Assembly: GCF_012933465.1 (NCBI RefSeq)
Contig: NZ_JABBND010000012.1
Location: 62,001-126,000, forward strand
DNA from: Actinomycetospora sp. TBRC 11914
GTDB taxonomy: Bacteria; Actinomycetota; Actinomycetes; Mycobacteriales; Pseudonocardiaceae
DNA: 64,000 nt
Reading direction: 5' to 3'
Below, one piece after another: positions 52,383-62,093 of this stretch (within the stretch, counting starts at the first letter, position 1; every line of letters starts with the position of its first letter). Position numbers and translations under genes: made by a program. Under the pieces are notes generated by a model, which saw nothing but the letters and a program-made list of their open reading frames with translations, was not told where the DNA came from and ran no database searches.

Positions 52383-52882
52383 CGGGTCCCGACGGCGCCG
52401 GGGTGCGGTTCGCCGAGACGGGTGCGCCCTGGTGGCCCGTGCTGATCGGCCCGGTGATCGCCGTCGGCGGGCTGCTGCTCGACCGGTTGGCGCCCGGCGG
52501 GGCGACGCCCTGGGCCTGGGTCGTGATCGGGCTGGTGCTGTTCCTGCCGATCGCGCTCGTCGTCCGGGCCCGGCGGCGGCTGCTCGCGGTGCGGGTGACC
52601 CGCGAGGAGCTGGTGCAGGGCGACGAGTCCGTGCCGATCGCGCGGATCGCCGGTGCGCGCCCGGCCGACGGCAGCGGCCGCTACGGCATCCGCCCCTTCG
52701 GTGACCACCCGACGGTGCCGCGCCACCTCGGCGTCGTCGTCGTGACCCTCGACGACGGGACCCGGCGCGCGGCCTGGGCGCGCGACGCCGAGGGGCTGCA
52801 CGCCGCACTGGAGCGGGTGCTCGCGGAGCGGGCGCCGGCCCCGTCGTCCGGGTCGTCCCCGTCGCCCATGGAGGGCGCGTGA
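52379..52882 (+). CDS. DUF3093-like membrane protein
   Basis: 167 residues; GTGA overlap with the previous gene. Two membrane helices (WPVLIGPVIAVGGLLLDRL, WVVIGLVLFLPIALVVRAR) followed by a soluble beta-rich part (EELVQGDESVPIARIAGARP) typical of DUF3093. Function unknown. Confidence 0.75.
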   Translation: MTGPDGAGVRFAETGAPWWPVLIGPVIAVGGLLLDRLAPGGATPWAWVVIGLVLFLPIALVVRARRRLLAVRVTREELVQGDESVPIARIAGARPADGSGRYGIRPFGDHPTVPRHLGVVVVTLDDGTRRAAWARDAEGLHAALERVLAERAPAPSSGSSPSPMEGA

Positions 52883-53136
52883 ACCGCCGGGCGGTGGTGA
52901 CGGCCGCCGTCGCCGTGGTGCTGTTCGTCGCCGGGCTGCTCTGCCTGGTGCACGGGGTGGACACGACGCCCTCGACGGGCGGGCTGCTGGTGTCGCCGGT
53001 GCCGCTGACGCGGGTGCTCGGCGCGTGGGTGGCGGTCGGGGTGGTGCTGGTGACCGCGGCCCTGGTGTGCGGGATCGACGCGGTCGCGCGGTGGCGGGCC
53101 GGCCTCGCGGAGCGCACGGCCCGCCCGGGCGCGTAG
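52879..53136 (+). CDS. Two-helix membrane protein
   Basis: 85 residues from GTG, overlapping the previous stop (GTGA). Two hydrophobic stretches (VVTAAVAVVLFVAGLLCLVH; LGAWVAVGVVLVTAALVCG). No family recognised. Confidence 0.65.
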   Translation: MNRRAVVTAAVAVVLFVAGLLCLVHGVDTTPSTGGLLVSPVPLTRVLGAWVAVGVVLVTAALVCGIDAVARWRAGLAERTARPGA

Positions 53137-53158
53137 ACGCGCTGGTCGGTCCGGGCGG

Positions 53159-53206
53159 CACGAACGACTCGTTCGTGGCGTCTATGTGCACGAACGAGTC
53201 GTTCGT
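53159..53206. terminator. Hairpin of two self-palindromic arms after the membrane-protein run
   Basis: Arms 53160-53177 and 53189-53206 are an 18-bp inverted repeat, and each arm is itself nearly palindromic (acgaacgactcgttcgt). It lies between convergent genes. The sequence gcacgaacg also begins the hairpin at 24056. Confidence 0.65.
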
Positions 53207-53216
53207 CCCGCGACGG

Positions 53217-53780
53217 TCAGAGCCACTCGCGGACGCCGCCGTGGCCGGAGCATGTCCCCGACTTGTGCTTCGAGTGGCTGTCGGTGCCGTCCTTGCAGAT
53301 GGCCGTGGCCCCGGAGCTGTTGCCGTCCGGACGCTCGACCTGCTGGCCGTCGGAGTTCGTGTAGGTGCCGCCGTACACGTCGCCCGACGAACCCGAGGAT
53401 GAGGAGCCCGAGGACGACGAGCCCGAGGACGATCCGTCGGCGCCGTAGGCCGAGGAGCTCGACGAGTCGTACGTCGACGACCCGTAGGTCGAGGATCCGT
53501 ACGTGGAGGAGCCCGAGGTCGACGAGCCGTAGGTCGAGGACCCGTAGGTCGACGTGCCGGCCGTCGAGGACCCGTAGGTGGACGACCCGTAGGTGGACGA
53601 CCCGTACGTCGAGGAGTCGTAGCTCGACGTCGTCGGGGTCGCCGTCGCCGGGCTGCACGCCGCCGTGCCGGCGAGGAGGGCGAGGCCCGCCACACCACAG
53701 GCGACCCGCCCCCACCGGGACCGTCGACCCGCCGTCCTCCCTCCGTCCCGTCCGTGCGCCCGCTCCACGTCGTGCCCCAT
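53217..53780 (-). CDS. Lipoprotein with SSTYG tandem repeats and DUF3761-like end
   Basis: 187 residues from the ATG at 53780 (gaggggga upstream). Signal and lipobox LLAGTAAC, followed by about ten SSTYG/SSTYD-type units, then Ser/Gly runs. The C-terminal 30 residues (GATAICKDGT, GTCSGHGGVREWL) carry the DUF3761 cysteine/histidine pattern. The repeat DNA is likely to vary between strains. Confidence 0.75.
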   Translation of the reverse strand: MGHDVERAHGRDGGRTAGRRSRWGRVACGVAGLALLAGTAACSPATATPTTSSYDSSTYGSSTYGSSTYGSSTAGTSTYGSSTYGSSTSGSSTYGSSTYGSSTYDSSSSSAYGADGSSSGSSSSGSSSSGSSGDVYGGTYTNSDGQQVERPDGNSSGATAICKDGTDSHSKHKSGTCSGHGGVREWL

Positions 53781-53984
53781 GATCGCTCCCCCTCGGTCGT
53801 CGCTGACGGAGAAGGAAGCGCTCGGTGACCGAGATCTGTTACGAGGATCACTCTCTCGGCCGAACGGACTCATCTCGTAGCCCGTCCGGCACCTCCTTCG
53901 GTACGGATCGGACCTGCCACCTGACCGGGGAGCGGCCACCCCGGCGGACGCCCGTCACACCGCCGCGCCTGGGACACTGGCCCG

Positions 53985-55319
53985 GTGAGCAGCGCTCCCA
54001 CGACGGCAGCCGGGCCGGTCACCCGCTCGGCTGAGCTCTTCTCGCGCGCCGAGGCGGTCGTCCCCGGGGGCGTCAACTCCCCGGTCCGCGCGTTCCGGTC
54101 GGTCGGCGGGACCCCCCGCTTCATGTCCTCCGCGCAGGGGCCCTGGCTCACCGACGCCGACGGCAACCGCTACGTCGACCTCGTCAGCTCGTGGGGCCCA
54201 ATGATCCTCGGGCACGCCCACCCCGCCGTCGTCGACGCGGTCCGCGAGGCCGCCGGGCACGGCCTGAGCTTCGGCACCCCGACCGAGGGCGAGATCGCGC
54301 TCGCCGAGGAGATCGTGCGGCGGGTCGAGCCCGTCGAGCAGGTGCGGCTGGTCAACTCGGGCACCGAGGCGACGATGAGCGCGATCCGCCTGGCGCGCGG
54401 CTACACCGGCCGCAGCGTCGTCGTGAAGTTCGCCGGCTGCTACCACGGCCACGTCGACGCGCTGCTCGCCGAGGCCGGGTCCGGGGTCGCGACGTTCGGG
54501 CTGCCGAGCACGCCCGGCGTCACCGGCGCCCAGGCGACGGACACGATCGTGCTGCCCTACAACGACCTCGACGCCGTCGCCGCCGCCTTCGCCGAGCGCG
54601 GCCCGGACATCGCGTGCGTGATCACCGAGGCGGCCGCCGGCAACATGGGCGCCGTCGCCCCCGACGACGGGTTCAACGCCGGGCTCAAGCGCCTGTGCGC
54701 CGCCCACGGCGCGCTCCTGGTCATCGACGAGGTCATGACCGGGTTCCGTGTCTCGGCCGCGGGCTGGTACGGGCTCGAGGGCGTGGCCGGCGACCTCTAC
54801 TGCTTCGGCAAGGTGATGTCCGGCGGGCTGCCCGCGGCGGCGTTCGGCGGCAGCGCCGAGATCATGTCCCACCTCGCCCCGGCCGGACCCGTCTACCAGG
54901 CGGGCACGCTCGCCGGGAACCCCGTCGCCGTCGCCGCGGGCCTGACGACGCTGCAGCACGCCACGCCGGAGGTCTACGGGGCGCTCGACGACGCCGCCGA
55001 CCAGCTGCACCGCCTGATCACGGACGCGCTGGGCGGCGCCGGGGTCGAGCACGCGATGCAGCGCGCCGGCTCGCTCATCTCGATCCGGTTCGCCGCCGAG
55101 CCGGGCCGCGACTACGACGACATGAAGGCCGCGCAGACCTGGCGCTTCCCGCCCTTCTTCCACGCCCTGCTCGACCGCGGCGTCTACTTCCCACCCAGCG
55201 TCTTCGAGTCCTGCTTCATCTCCGCGGCCCTCGACGACGAGGCGTTCAGCGTCATCGCCGACGCGCTGCCGCACGCCGCGCGGGCCGCGGCCGCCGCGAG
55301 CGCGCCGGAGGAGCAGTGA
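53985..55319 (+). CDS. hemL: Glutamate-1-semialdehyde 2,1-aminomutase
   Basis: 444 residues from GTG. PLP-fold class III motifs [37 protein letters not shown], and the PLP lysine in [16 protein letters not shown]. It makes 5-aminolevulinate for the same pathway as hemACDB upstream. The stop overlaps the next start (GTGA). Confidence 0.97.
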   Translation: MSSAPTTAAGPVTRSAELFSRAEAVVPGGVNSPVRAFRSVGGTPRFMSSAQGPWLTDADGNRYVDLVSSWGPMILGHAHPAVVDAVREAAGHGLSFGTPTEGEIALAEEIVRRVEPVEQVRLVNSGTEATMSAIRLARGYTGRSVVVKFAGCYHGHVDALLAEAGSGVATFGLPSTPGVTGAQATDTIVLPYNDLDAVAAAFAERGPDIACVITEAAAGNMGAVAPDDGFNAGLKRLCAAHGALLVIDEVMTGFRVSAAGWYGLEGVAGDLYCFGKVMSGGLPAAAFGGSAEIMSHLAPAGPVYQAGTLAGNPVAVAAGLTTLQHATPEVYGALDDAADQLHRLITDALGGAGVEHAMQRAGSLISIRFAAEPGRDYDDMKAAQTWRFPPFFHALLDRGVYFPPSVFESCFISAALDDEAFSVIADALPHAARAAAAASAPEEQ

Positions 55320-55960
55320 CGGGCCCCGGTCCCGTGCGGACCGCGGTGCACCTCGTGCGCCACGGCGAGGTCCACAACCCGGAGCACATCCTCTACGGGC
55401 GCCTGCCCGGCTACGGGCTCTCCGAGACCGGGCGGGCGCAGGCGCTGCGCGTGGCCGAGCACCTCTCGTCGTCCGACGCCACCGCGCTGTTCGTCTCGCC
55501 GATGCAGCGGGCGCAGGAGACCGCGCAGCCGATCGCGGAGAAGCTCGGCCTGGAGCCGGTGACCGACGACCGGCTCATCGAGGCGGCCAACGCGTTCGAG
55601 GGCCAGCACGTCGGCGTCGGCGACGGGGCCCTGCGCAAGCCCGAGTTCTGGCCGCTGCTGCGCAACCCGTTCCGGCCGTCCTGGGGCGAGCCGTACCTCG
55701 AGATCGCCCACCGCATGCTCGGGGTGGCCCACCGCGCGCGGGCGGCCGCGGCCGGTCACGAGGCGGTGTGCGTGTCCCACCAGCTGCCCATCTGGACGCT
55801 GCGGCGGTTCCTCGCCGGCGACCGGCTCTGGCACAACCCGGCGCACCGGCAGTGCGCGCTCGGGTCGGTGACGACGCTGCTGTTCGACGACGAGTCCCTG
55901 GTCGACATCGCCTACACCGAGCCGTCGGGCACCTCGGACCCGTCGGCCACCGGCGCCTGA
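55316..55960 (+). CDS. Histidine phosphatase family protein (Rv0525-like)
   Basis: 214 residues. Phosphohistidine motif [13 protein letters not shown] and second His in CVSHQLPIW. Equivalent to mycobacterial Rv0525. Substrate unknown. Overlaps hemL (GTGA) and the thioredoxin-like gene (TGATG). Confidence 0.88.
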   Translation: MTGPGPVRTAVHLVRHGEVHNPEHILYGRLPGYGLSETGRAQALRVAEHLSSSDATALFVSPMQRAQETAQPIAEKLGLEPVTDDRLIEAANAFEGQHVGVGDGALRKPEFWPLLRNPFRPSWGEPYLEIAHRMLGVAHRARAAAAGHEAVCVSHQLPIWTLRRFLAGDRLWHNPAHRQCALGSVTTLLFDDESLVDIAYTEPSGTSDPSATGA

Positions 55961-56547
55961 TGCGACGACTGCTCGCCGCGCTCGCCGTCGTGGGCCTGAC
56001 CCTGCTGGCGGGGTGCTCGAGCGGCTCCTCCGACGACGGCGGGTTCCAGTTCGTCGCGCCGAACGGCCAGACCCAGATCACCTACCCGGAGGCGCAGCGG
56101 CGGCCGCTCGCGCCGATCGTCGGGGACTCCCTGCTCGCCCCCGGACAGCAGGTCTCGAGCGCCCAGGACAAGGGCCAGGTCGTCGTCGTCAACATCTGGG
56201 GGTCGTGGTGCGGGCCGTGCCGCGGCGAGTCGCCGGGCCTCGAGCAGGTGGCCCAGGCGTCGGCGGCCCGCGGGGTGCGCTTCCTCGGGGTGGACGTGCG
56301 CGACGACCGCGACGCCGCGTCCGACTTCGTCCGCAGCCGCGGGGTGACCTACCCGTCGATCTTCGACCCGCCCGGCCGGTCGCTGCTCGTGCTCTCCGGC
56401 TACCCGCGCAACGCGGTGCCGTCGACGATCGTGCTGGACCGCCAGCACCGGGTCGCGGCGGTCTTCCTCACCGCCGTGCTCGCGAGCGACCTGCAGCCCG
56501 TGGTGGACCGGGTCGCGGCCGAGCCGGCGCCGCCGCCGTCGGGCTGA
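55960..56547 (+). CDS. TlpA-type thioredoxin lipoprotein
   Basis: 195 residues. Lipobox LLAGC (Cys19) anchors it outside the cell; WGSWCGPCRGE holds the redox Cys84-Cys87. It probably keeps apocytochrome c haem-binding cysteines reduced together with CcdA and ResB/ResC downstream. Rv0526-like. Confidence 0.92.
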   Translation: MRRLLAALAVVGLTLLAGCSSGSSDDGGFQFVAPNGQTQITYPEAQRRPLAPIVGDSLLAPGQQVSSAQDKGQVVVVNIWGSWCGPCRGESPGLEQVAQASAARGVRFLGVDVRDDRDAASDFVRSRGVTYPSIFDPPGRSLLVLSGYPRNAVPSTIVLDRQHRVAAVFLTAVLASDLQPVVDRVAAEPAPPPSG

Positions 56548-56562
56548 CCCCGCCGCCGTTCA

Positions 56563-56677
56563 GCGCGAGGGGAACCCTCGGCCGTCTAGAGCGACCGGAT
56601 GTTCCCCTCGCGAACCGGGTGGCCGGGCGCGAGGGGAGAGTCCGGTCGCTCTAGTCGCACGAGGGTTCCCCTCGCGC
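56563..56677. repeat. 115-base nested palindrome upstream of ccdA
   Basis: Three nested pairs: 56563-56580 with 56660-56677 (18 bp), 56586-56599 with 56641-56654 (14 bp), and 56604-56612 with 56628-56636 (9 bp), all exact. It sits between the thioredoxin gene and ccdA on the same strand; it could be a terminator, attenuator or mobile repeat. Confidence 0.75.
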
Positions 56678-56794
56678 CGACGTTCGGGGGTGACCTACGA
56701 CATCTCGTAGGACGAACGACCCCGCCCTCACGCGGCGTGGACGCAGGCGCCCTACCCTGGGGCGCGAGATGAACGCACGGCCTCGCGGGTCCGC

Positions 56795-57658
56795 ATGGAC
56801 CTGACCCAGACGGTGACCTCGGGTCCCGTCCTGCTCGCGCTCGGGCTCTCGCTCGTCGCGGGCCTGGTGAGCTTCGCGTCGCCGTGCGTCGTCCCCCTCG
56901 TGCCGGGCTACCTCGCCTACCTGGCGGGGCTGGTCGGCGCGACCGCGCCCGCCGTCACCGTCGAGGAGGCCGCCGCCCAGCGGGCCGAGCGCCGAGCCGT
57001 CGGCGCCGGGACCGGCACCGGCACCGGCACCGCCCTCGCCACCGACGCCCCGCCCCGCCGGGCGTCGCGCAGCCGGCTGCGGCTCGCCGGGGCCGCCGCG
57101 CTCTTCGTCCTCGGGTTCACCGTCGTCTTCGTGCTGGGCCTCGGCGCCATCGTGTGGGCCGCGGACGCGCTGGTCGCGAACGAGGCGGTGCTGCAGCGCC
57201 TCGGCGGCGTCGTCACGGTCGCGATGGGGCTGGTGTTCCTCGGCCTCGTGCCCGCCCTGCAGCGCGACACCCGCCCGCACTGGGTGCCGCGCATGGGCCT
57301 CGCCGGGGCGCCCCTGCTCGGCGCGACCTTCGGCCTCGGCTGGACCCCGTGCCTCGGGCCCACCCTCACCGGCGTCATCGCGCTGGCCTCGGGGACCGGC
57401 GCGGGCTCCGGGGCGCTGCGCGGCGGGGTGCTCGTCCTCGCCTACTGCGCGGGCCTCGGCGTGCCGTTCGTGCTCATCGCGCTCGGGGCCGGCCGCGCGG
57501 TGCGGGCCCAGGCGTGGCTGCGCGCCCACGTCCGGGGCATCCAGATCGCCGGCGGGGTGCTGCTCGTGCTCGTCGGCCTGGCCCTGGCCACCGGGCTGTG
57601 GGGCGAGATCGTGGCCCTGCTCCGCGAGCCCGTCGCCGGCTACTCGACCCCGCTGTGA
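56795..57658 (+). CDS. ccdA: Cytochrome c biogenesis protein CcdA
   Basis: 287 residues with about six membrane helices and the paired redox cysteines in FASPCVVPLVPGYLAYL and LGWTPCLGPTL. A hydrophilic insert (57-90) separates helices 1 and 2. It carries electrons across the membrane to the external thioredoxin. Rv0527-like; starts 136 bp before resB region in one operon. Confidence 0.94.
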   Translation: MDLTQTVTSGPVLLALGLSLVAGLVSFASPCVVPLVPGYLAYLAGLVGATAPAVTVEEAAAQRAERRAVGAGTGTGTGTALATDAPPRRASRSRLRLAGAAALFVLGFTVVFVLGLGAIVWAADALVANEAVLQRLGGVVTVAMGLVFLGLVPALQRDTRPHWVPRMGLAGAPLLGATFGLGWTPCLGPTLTGVIALASGTGAGSGALRGGVLVLAYCAGLGVPFVLIALGAGRAVRAQAWLRAHVRGIQIAGGVLLVLVGLALATGLWGEIVALLREPVAGYSTPL

Positions 57659-57662
57659 CCCC

Positions 57663-59354
57663 ATGACCCAGACGCTGCGGACACCGCCCGACGAGGCCCC
57701 CGAGCCGCCCGCCCCGCGACGGTGGGGCCGCGACCTGCTCGCACTCGCGCGCAACACCTGGCGCGGCCTGACGAGCATGCGCACGGCGCTCATCCTGCTG
57801 TTCCTGCTCGCGCTCGCCGCCCTGCCCGGGGCGTTCATCCCGCAGCGCGGGCCGAGTCCGCAGGCGGTGCAGGACTACTTCGCGGCGCACCCGACGCTCG
57901 CCCCGCTGCTCGACAAGATCGGGATCTTCGACCTCTTCGCGACGCCGTGGTTCTCGGCGGTCTACCTGCTGCTGTTCATCTCGCTGGTCGGCTGCCTCGT
58001 CCCGCGGACCTGGGAGCAGATCCGCGGGCTGCGGGCCCGCACCGTCGCCGTCCCCCGCAACCTGTCCCGGTTGCCCCACCACGCCGCCGGCACCGACGAC
58101 CGCGACCCCGACGAGGTCCTCTCCGCCGCCCGGAGACGCCTGCGCGGCTGGAAGGTCGACGTCCGCGAGGAGCCCGGCGGGGTCCGCACGATCTCGGCCG
58201 AGAAGGGCGCGCTACGGGAGGTCGGCAACGTCGTCTTCCACATGAGCCTGCTCGCCCTGCTCGTCGGGATCGCCGTCGGCAAGCTCTTCGGCTACGAGGG
58301 CGACGTCATCGTCATGGCCGACGGCTCGGAGTTCTGCAACTCCGGGATCCTCGCCTACGACACCTTCCGTCCCGGCCTGCGCGTCGACGGCACGAACCTC
58401 GACCCGTTCTGCCTGGACGTCGACCGCTTCGACGCGCAGTACCGACCCGACGGGGCGCCCCAGTCCTTCGAGGCCTCCGTCCGCTACTCCGACGCGCAGC
58501 AGATCCGGACCGGCGCCGCGCCCACCCCCGCGACGATCCAGGTCAACGACCCGCTGCGCTTCGACGGCGAGCGCGTGTACCTGCTCGACCACGGCTACGC
58601 GCCGCAGTTCACGGTGACCTTCCCCGACGGCGAGCAGCGCACCCAGGCCATCCAGTGGGAGCCCGTCGACCCGTCGACGTTCCTCTCCCAGGGCGCCACC
58701 AAGTTCGACCGGCCGAGCGTCACCACCGACGCCGAGCGCCGCCGGACGCAGCTCGCGATCACCGGGCTGTTCGCGCCGACGTCCAGCGGTGGGGGCGTGG
58801 TCACCTCGACCTACCCGGCGCTGACCAACCCGGAGGTGGCCGCCGACGTCTACCGCGGCGACCTCGGGCTGGACTCGGGCAAGGGCCAGTCGATCTTCGG
58901 GATCGACCAGTCGATGGTCGACCAGGGCCGGCTGGTCCGCGTGGCCCGCCAGAACCTGACGCCGGGGCAGACGATCACCCTCGACGACGGCACCCGGGTG
59001 CGCTTCGACGACGTCAAGCAGTGGGTGCGGCTCCAGGTCTCCCACGACCCCGCCCAGGACGCGGTGCTCGTCGCGGCCATCGCGCTCCTCGTGGGGATCA
59101 CGCTCTCCCTGACGATCAAGCGGCGCCGGTTCTGGGTGCGGGTGACGCCGGGGCCGCGGTCGCCGTCTACGACAGACGGTCGTACGGTGTCGGGCGGGGA
59201 GGGGTCGAGCGTGGAGCTCGGCGGCCTCGCCCGGACCGACCAGGCCGGGTACGGCGAGGAGTTCGACCGGCTGCGGACCGACCTGCTGGGTGCCGGCAGG
59301 CGCCAGACCCCGACCCGGCAGGACGCCCCGGGCGACCACGGAGGTACCGGATGA
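57663..59354 (+). CDS. resB: Cytochrome c biogenesis protein ResB
   Basis: 563 residues. N-terminal membrane helices (MRTALILLFLLALAALPGAF, WFSAVYLLLFISLVGCLVP), a large external domain, and a last helix (VLVAAIALLVGITLSLTI). Forms the haem handling complex with ResC. The stop overlaps resC (ATGA). Confidence 0.95.
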   Translation: MTQTLRTPPDEAPEPPAPRRWGRDLLALARNTWRGLTSMRTALILLFLLALAALPGAFIPQRGPSPQAVQDYFAAHPTLAPLLDKIGIFDLFATPWFSAVYLLLFISLVGCLVPRTWEQIRGLRARTVAVPRNLSRLPHHAAGTDDRDPDEVLSAARRRLRGWKVDVREEPGGVRTISAEKGALREVGNVVFHMSLLALLVGIAVGKLFGYEGDVIVMADGSEFCNSGILAYDTFRPGLRVDGTNLDPFCLDVDRFDAQYRPDGAPQSFEASVRYSDAQQIRTGAAPTPATIQVNDPLRFDGERVYLLDHGYAPQFTVTFPDGEQRTQAIQWEPVDPSTFLSQGATKFDRPSVTTDAERRRTQLAITGLFAPTSSGGGVVTSTYPALTNPEVAADVYRGDLGLDSGKGQSIFGIDQSMVDQGRLVRVARQNLTPGQTITLDDGTRVRFDDVKQWVRLQVSHDPAQDAVLVAAIALLVGITLSLTIKRRRFWVRVTPGPRSPSTTDGRTVSGGEGSSVELGGLARTDQAGYGEEFDRLRTDLLGAGRRQTPTRQDAPGDHGGTG

Positions 59355-60370
59355 ACGTCGACGCCCCGCTGGGCGACTTCGGCGACGTGCTGTTCTACTC
59401 GGCGCTCGCGGTCTACGTCCTCGCGATGCTGCTGCACGCCGTCGAGCACGGCCTGCTCCGCCGCGCCGAGCCGGCGACGGCGGCCGTGCCGGCCGCGGTG
59501 CCGGCCGGGGTCGCCGCGGGCGCGGACGACTCCGGCGCCACCGCCGTCGTCCCCGACGACCCGGCGCTCGCCGACGAGCCGGCCGGTCCCGCCGGTCCCG
59601 TCGGCCGCCCCCCGCGCCCGGCGTCCGAGCGCTTCGGCCGCATGGGCGTCTCGCTGACGGTGCTCGGCGCGGCGTTGCACCTGTCGATGCTGGTGGTGCG
59701 CGGGTTCGCGGCCGACCGCCCGCCGTGGGGCAACATGTACGAGTTCGTCGCCGCGGTGACGCTGGTCGGCGTCCTGGCGTGGCTCGTCGTGCTGTTCCGC
59801 CGCCCGGAGCTGCGCCGCCTCGGCGTCTTCGTGCTGCTGCCGGTGATCGTGCTGATGATGCTCGGCGGCACGGTGCTCTACACGCAGACCGCGCCCGTGG
59901 TGCCCGCGCTGCACTCGTACTGGCTGGCCATCCACGTGACGGCGGCGGTGATCTCGTCCGGCATCCTGCTGTTCGCCGGGGTCGCGAGCGTGCTCTACCT
60001 GCTGCGCAGCGTCCACGACGCGAACGGCCGGATGGCGTGGACGGCCAAGCTGCCCGAGGCGACCGTGCTCGACCGCGTGGCGTACCGCGCGACGGCCGTG
60101 GCCTTCCCGATCTGGACCTTCGCCGTCATCGCGGGCGCCATCTGGGCCGAGGCCGCGTGGGGCCGCTACTGGGGCTGGGACCCCAAGGAGACGACGGCGT
60201 TCATCGCCTGGGTGATCTACGCCGGCTACCTGCACGCCCGCTCGACCGCGGGGTGGCGGGGCCGGAAGGCGGCGGCGGTCAACGTCGTCGGCTTCCTGGT
60301 GATGGTGTTCAACCTGTTCTTCGTGAACCTCGTCGTCACCGGCCTGCACTCCTACGCCGGCGTCGGCTGA
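59351..60370 (+). CDS. resC: Cytochrome c biogenesis protein ResC/CcsA
   Basis: 339 residues, about eight membrane helices. WGNMYEFV near 126 and the tryptophan-rich haem-binding motif WGRYWGWDPKETTAFIAW near 270-287 are intact. A Pro/Ala-rich insert follows the first helix (38-95). It transfers haem to apocytochrome with ResB. Confidence 0.96.
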   Translation: MNVDAPLGDFGDVLFYSALAVYVLAMLLHAVEHGLLRRAEPATAAVPAAVPAGVAAGADDSGATAVVPDDPALADEPAGPAGPVGRPPRPASERFGRMGVSLTVLGAALHLSMLVVRGFAADRPPWGNMYEFVAAVTLVGVLAWLVVLFRRPELRRLGVFVLLPVIVLMMLGGTVLYTQTAPVVPALHSYWLAIHVTAAVISSGILLFAGVASVLYLLRSVHDANGRMAWTAKLPEATVLDRVAYRATAVAFPIWTFAVIAGAIWAEAAWGRYWGWDPKETTAFIAWVIYAGYLHARSTAGWRGRKAAAVNVVGFLVMVFNLFFVNLVVTGLHSYAGVG

Positions 60371-60543
60371 GTCCCCGGGCCGCCTCCTCCCCGCGGCTGA
60401 TCGACCCGGGTGCCAGGCGTCCCGACGGAGATCCGGAGCCGATCCCCGCGTTCGTCTCGTCCTGATCGTCCCGGCCGGTTACGGTCGGGCGGCCGGAGCT
60501 GCGCCGCCGATCCGGCGCCGGTGACGAGGGAGGGGCACCGACG

Positions 60544-61899
60544 ATGGCTGGCCGCGAGGACGAGCCGGGCGAGCGCGTGACGACGGACGGCGCCGCCCCC
60601 ACGACGGGGCGTCCGGCGGGGGAGGGTGCGGCGGCCCCGGGCACGACGACGCCGGACGCCGCTCCTCCGACGACGAGTGCCACGACGTCGGGTCCCCGGA
60701 CCGAGGAGGACCTGGCGGCCGAGACGACCCACCAGGTCGACACCGCCGGCGCCGCCCGCGGGGACGTCCGCCGGCCCGCCGCCGAGCCGGGACGGGACGC
60801 GCCCGGGGCGCCGTCGTCGCGACCCGCGCCGGGCAGCGACGGCGCGACGGAGACCGGCAGCGGGGAAGCAGGTCCGGAGGGCGCCGCGGGTCCCTCGCCG
60901 ACGCCGGGTCCGTCCACCGAGGTCGCCACGGTCGGGGCGCCGACGGGTCCGCCCGCGCTGTCCGACCTGTCGTCCGCCCAGCTGCTCCGCCCGGCCCGGC
61001 CCGTCCCTCGCACCGGGTGGCGCCGGGCGGTCTACGTCGCGAGCGGTGGCGTGGTGAACCCGGGGGAGAGCGAGGCGGACGCCGCGCGGCGGGCGCTCGT
61101 CGCGCGGGTCAACCAGCCGCTGCAGGGCTGCTACAAGATCGCGATGCTGAGCCTCAAGGGCGGCGTCGGGAAGACGACCACGACGGCGGCCCTGGGAGCG
61201 ACGTTCGCGTCGCTGCGCGGCGACCGCGTGGTGGCCGTCGACGCGAACCCCGACCGCGGGACGCTCGCCGAGAAGGTGCCGGTCGAGACGACGGCGACCG
61301 TGCGCCACCTGCTGCGCGACGCCGCCCTCGTCCGGCGCTACTCCGACGTGCGGGCCTACACCTCGCAGGGACCGTCACGGCTCGAGGTCCTCGCCAGCGA
61401 GCAGGACCCGGCGGTGTCCGAGGCGTTCAGCGAGCTCGACTACCGGCGCGCGGTCGACCTCCTCGAGCACTTCTACAACATCGTGCTCACCGACTGCGGG
61501 ACCGGCCTGATGCACTCGGCGATGCGGGGCGTCCTCGACGTGGCCGACTCGCTGGTCGTGGTCTCCTCGTCCTCGATCGACGGGGCCCGCAGCGCGTCGG
61601 CCACCCTCGACTGGCTGGACGCGCACGGCTACGGCGACCTCGTGACCCGGTCCACCGCCGTCATCAACTACGTGCGGCGCTCCTCGGGCGGGGTCGACCT
61701 GGACCGGGTCGCCGAGCACTTCGCGGCGCGGTGCCGCACCGTCGCGCGGCTGCCGTTCGACCCGCACCTCGACGAGGGCGCGGAGATCGAGCTGGAGAAG
61801 CTCGCCCCCCGCACCCGCACGGCGATGCTGGAGCTCGCGGCCGTCGTCGCCGACGACTTCCCCCGCGTCGGTTCCCGCGTCCGCATCGGCCCCCGCTGA
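60544..61899 (+). CDS. ParA/MinD-like ATPase (Rv0530-like)
   Basis: 451 residues. A 150-residue disordered Ala/Gly/Pro head and then deviant Walker A KGGVGKTTTTAALG near 204, LTDCGTGLMHS (Walker B-like) and VVVSSSSIDGARSAS. Likely dimeric P-loop ATPase related to septation or secretion-linked MinD proteins. Function in this locus is unknown. Confidence 0.83.
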   Translation: MAGREDEPGERVTTDGAAPTTGRPAGEGAAAPGTTTPDAAPPTTSATTSGPRTEEDLAAETTHQVDTAGAARGDVRRPAAEPGRDAPGAPSSRPAPGSDGATETGSGEAGPEGAAGPSPTPGPSTEVATVGAPTGPPALSDLSSAQLLRPARPVPRTGWRRAVYVASGGVVNPGESEADAARRALVARVNQPLQGCYKIAMLSLKGGVGKTTTTAALGATFASLRGDRVVAVDANPDRGTLAEKVPVETTATVRHLLRDAALVRRYSDVRAYTSQGPSRLEVLASEQDPAVSEAFSELDYRRAVDLLEHFYNIVLTDCGTGLMHSAMRGVLDVADSLVVVSSSSIDGARSASATLDWLDAHGYGDLVTRSTAVINYVRRSSGGVDLDRVAEHFAARCRTVARLPFDPHLDEGAEIELEKLAPRTRTAMLELAAVVADDFPRVGSRVRIGPR

Positions 61900-61924
61900 C
61901 GGGGGCGCACGCACCGCGCTGCGA

Positions 61925-62047
61925 GCAATGGCGCATTCCTCGCGTCGCACGGGAGAAACGTGCCATTGCCGGCACGGTCTGCCCGGACCCGCGGAGTGAA
62001 CGGCGCCGTTCTGTCGTCCGACGCGAGGAATGTGCCATTGCTGGCAC
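61925..62047. repeat. Inverted and direct repeats after the ParA-like gene
   Basis: 61925-61947 pairs with 62019-62041 at 22 of 23 positions, and gtgccattgc(c/t)ggcac occurs as direct copies at 61960-61975 and 62032-62047. It is the only content of the gap between the convergent ParA-like gene and the small membrane-protein gene. Confidence 0.7.
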
Positions 62048-62093
62048 GAGCCGGTCCGGCCGGCGGGCGATCCGGTCGAGGTGCGGAGCGTGG

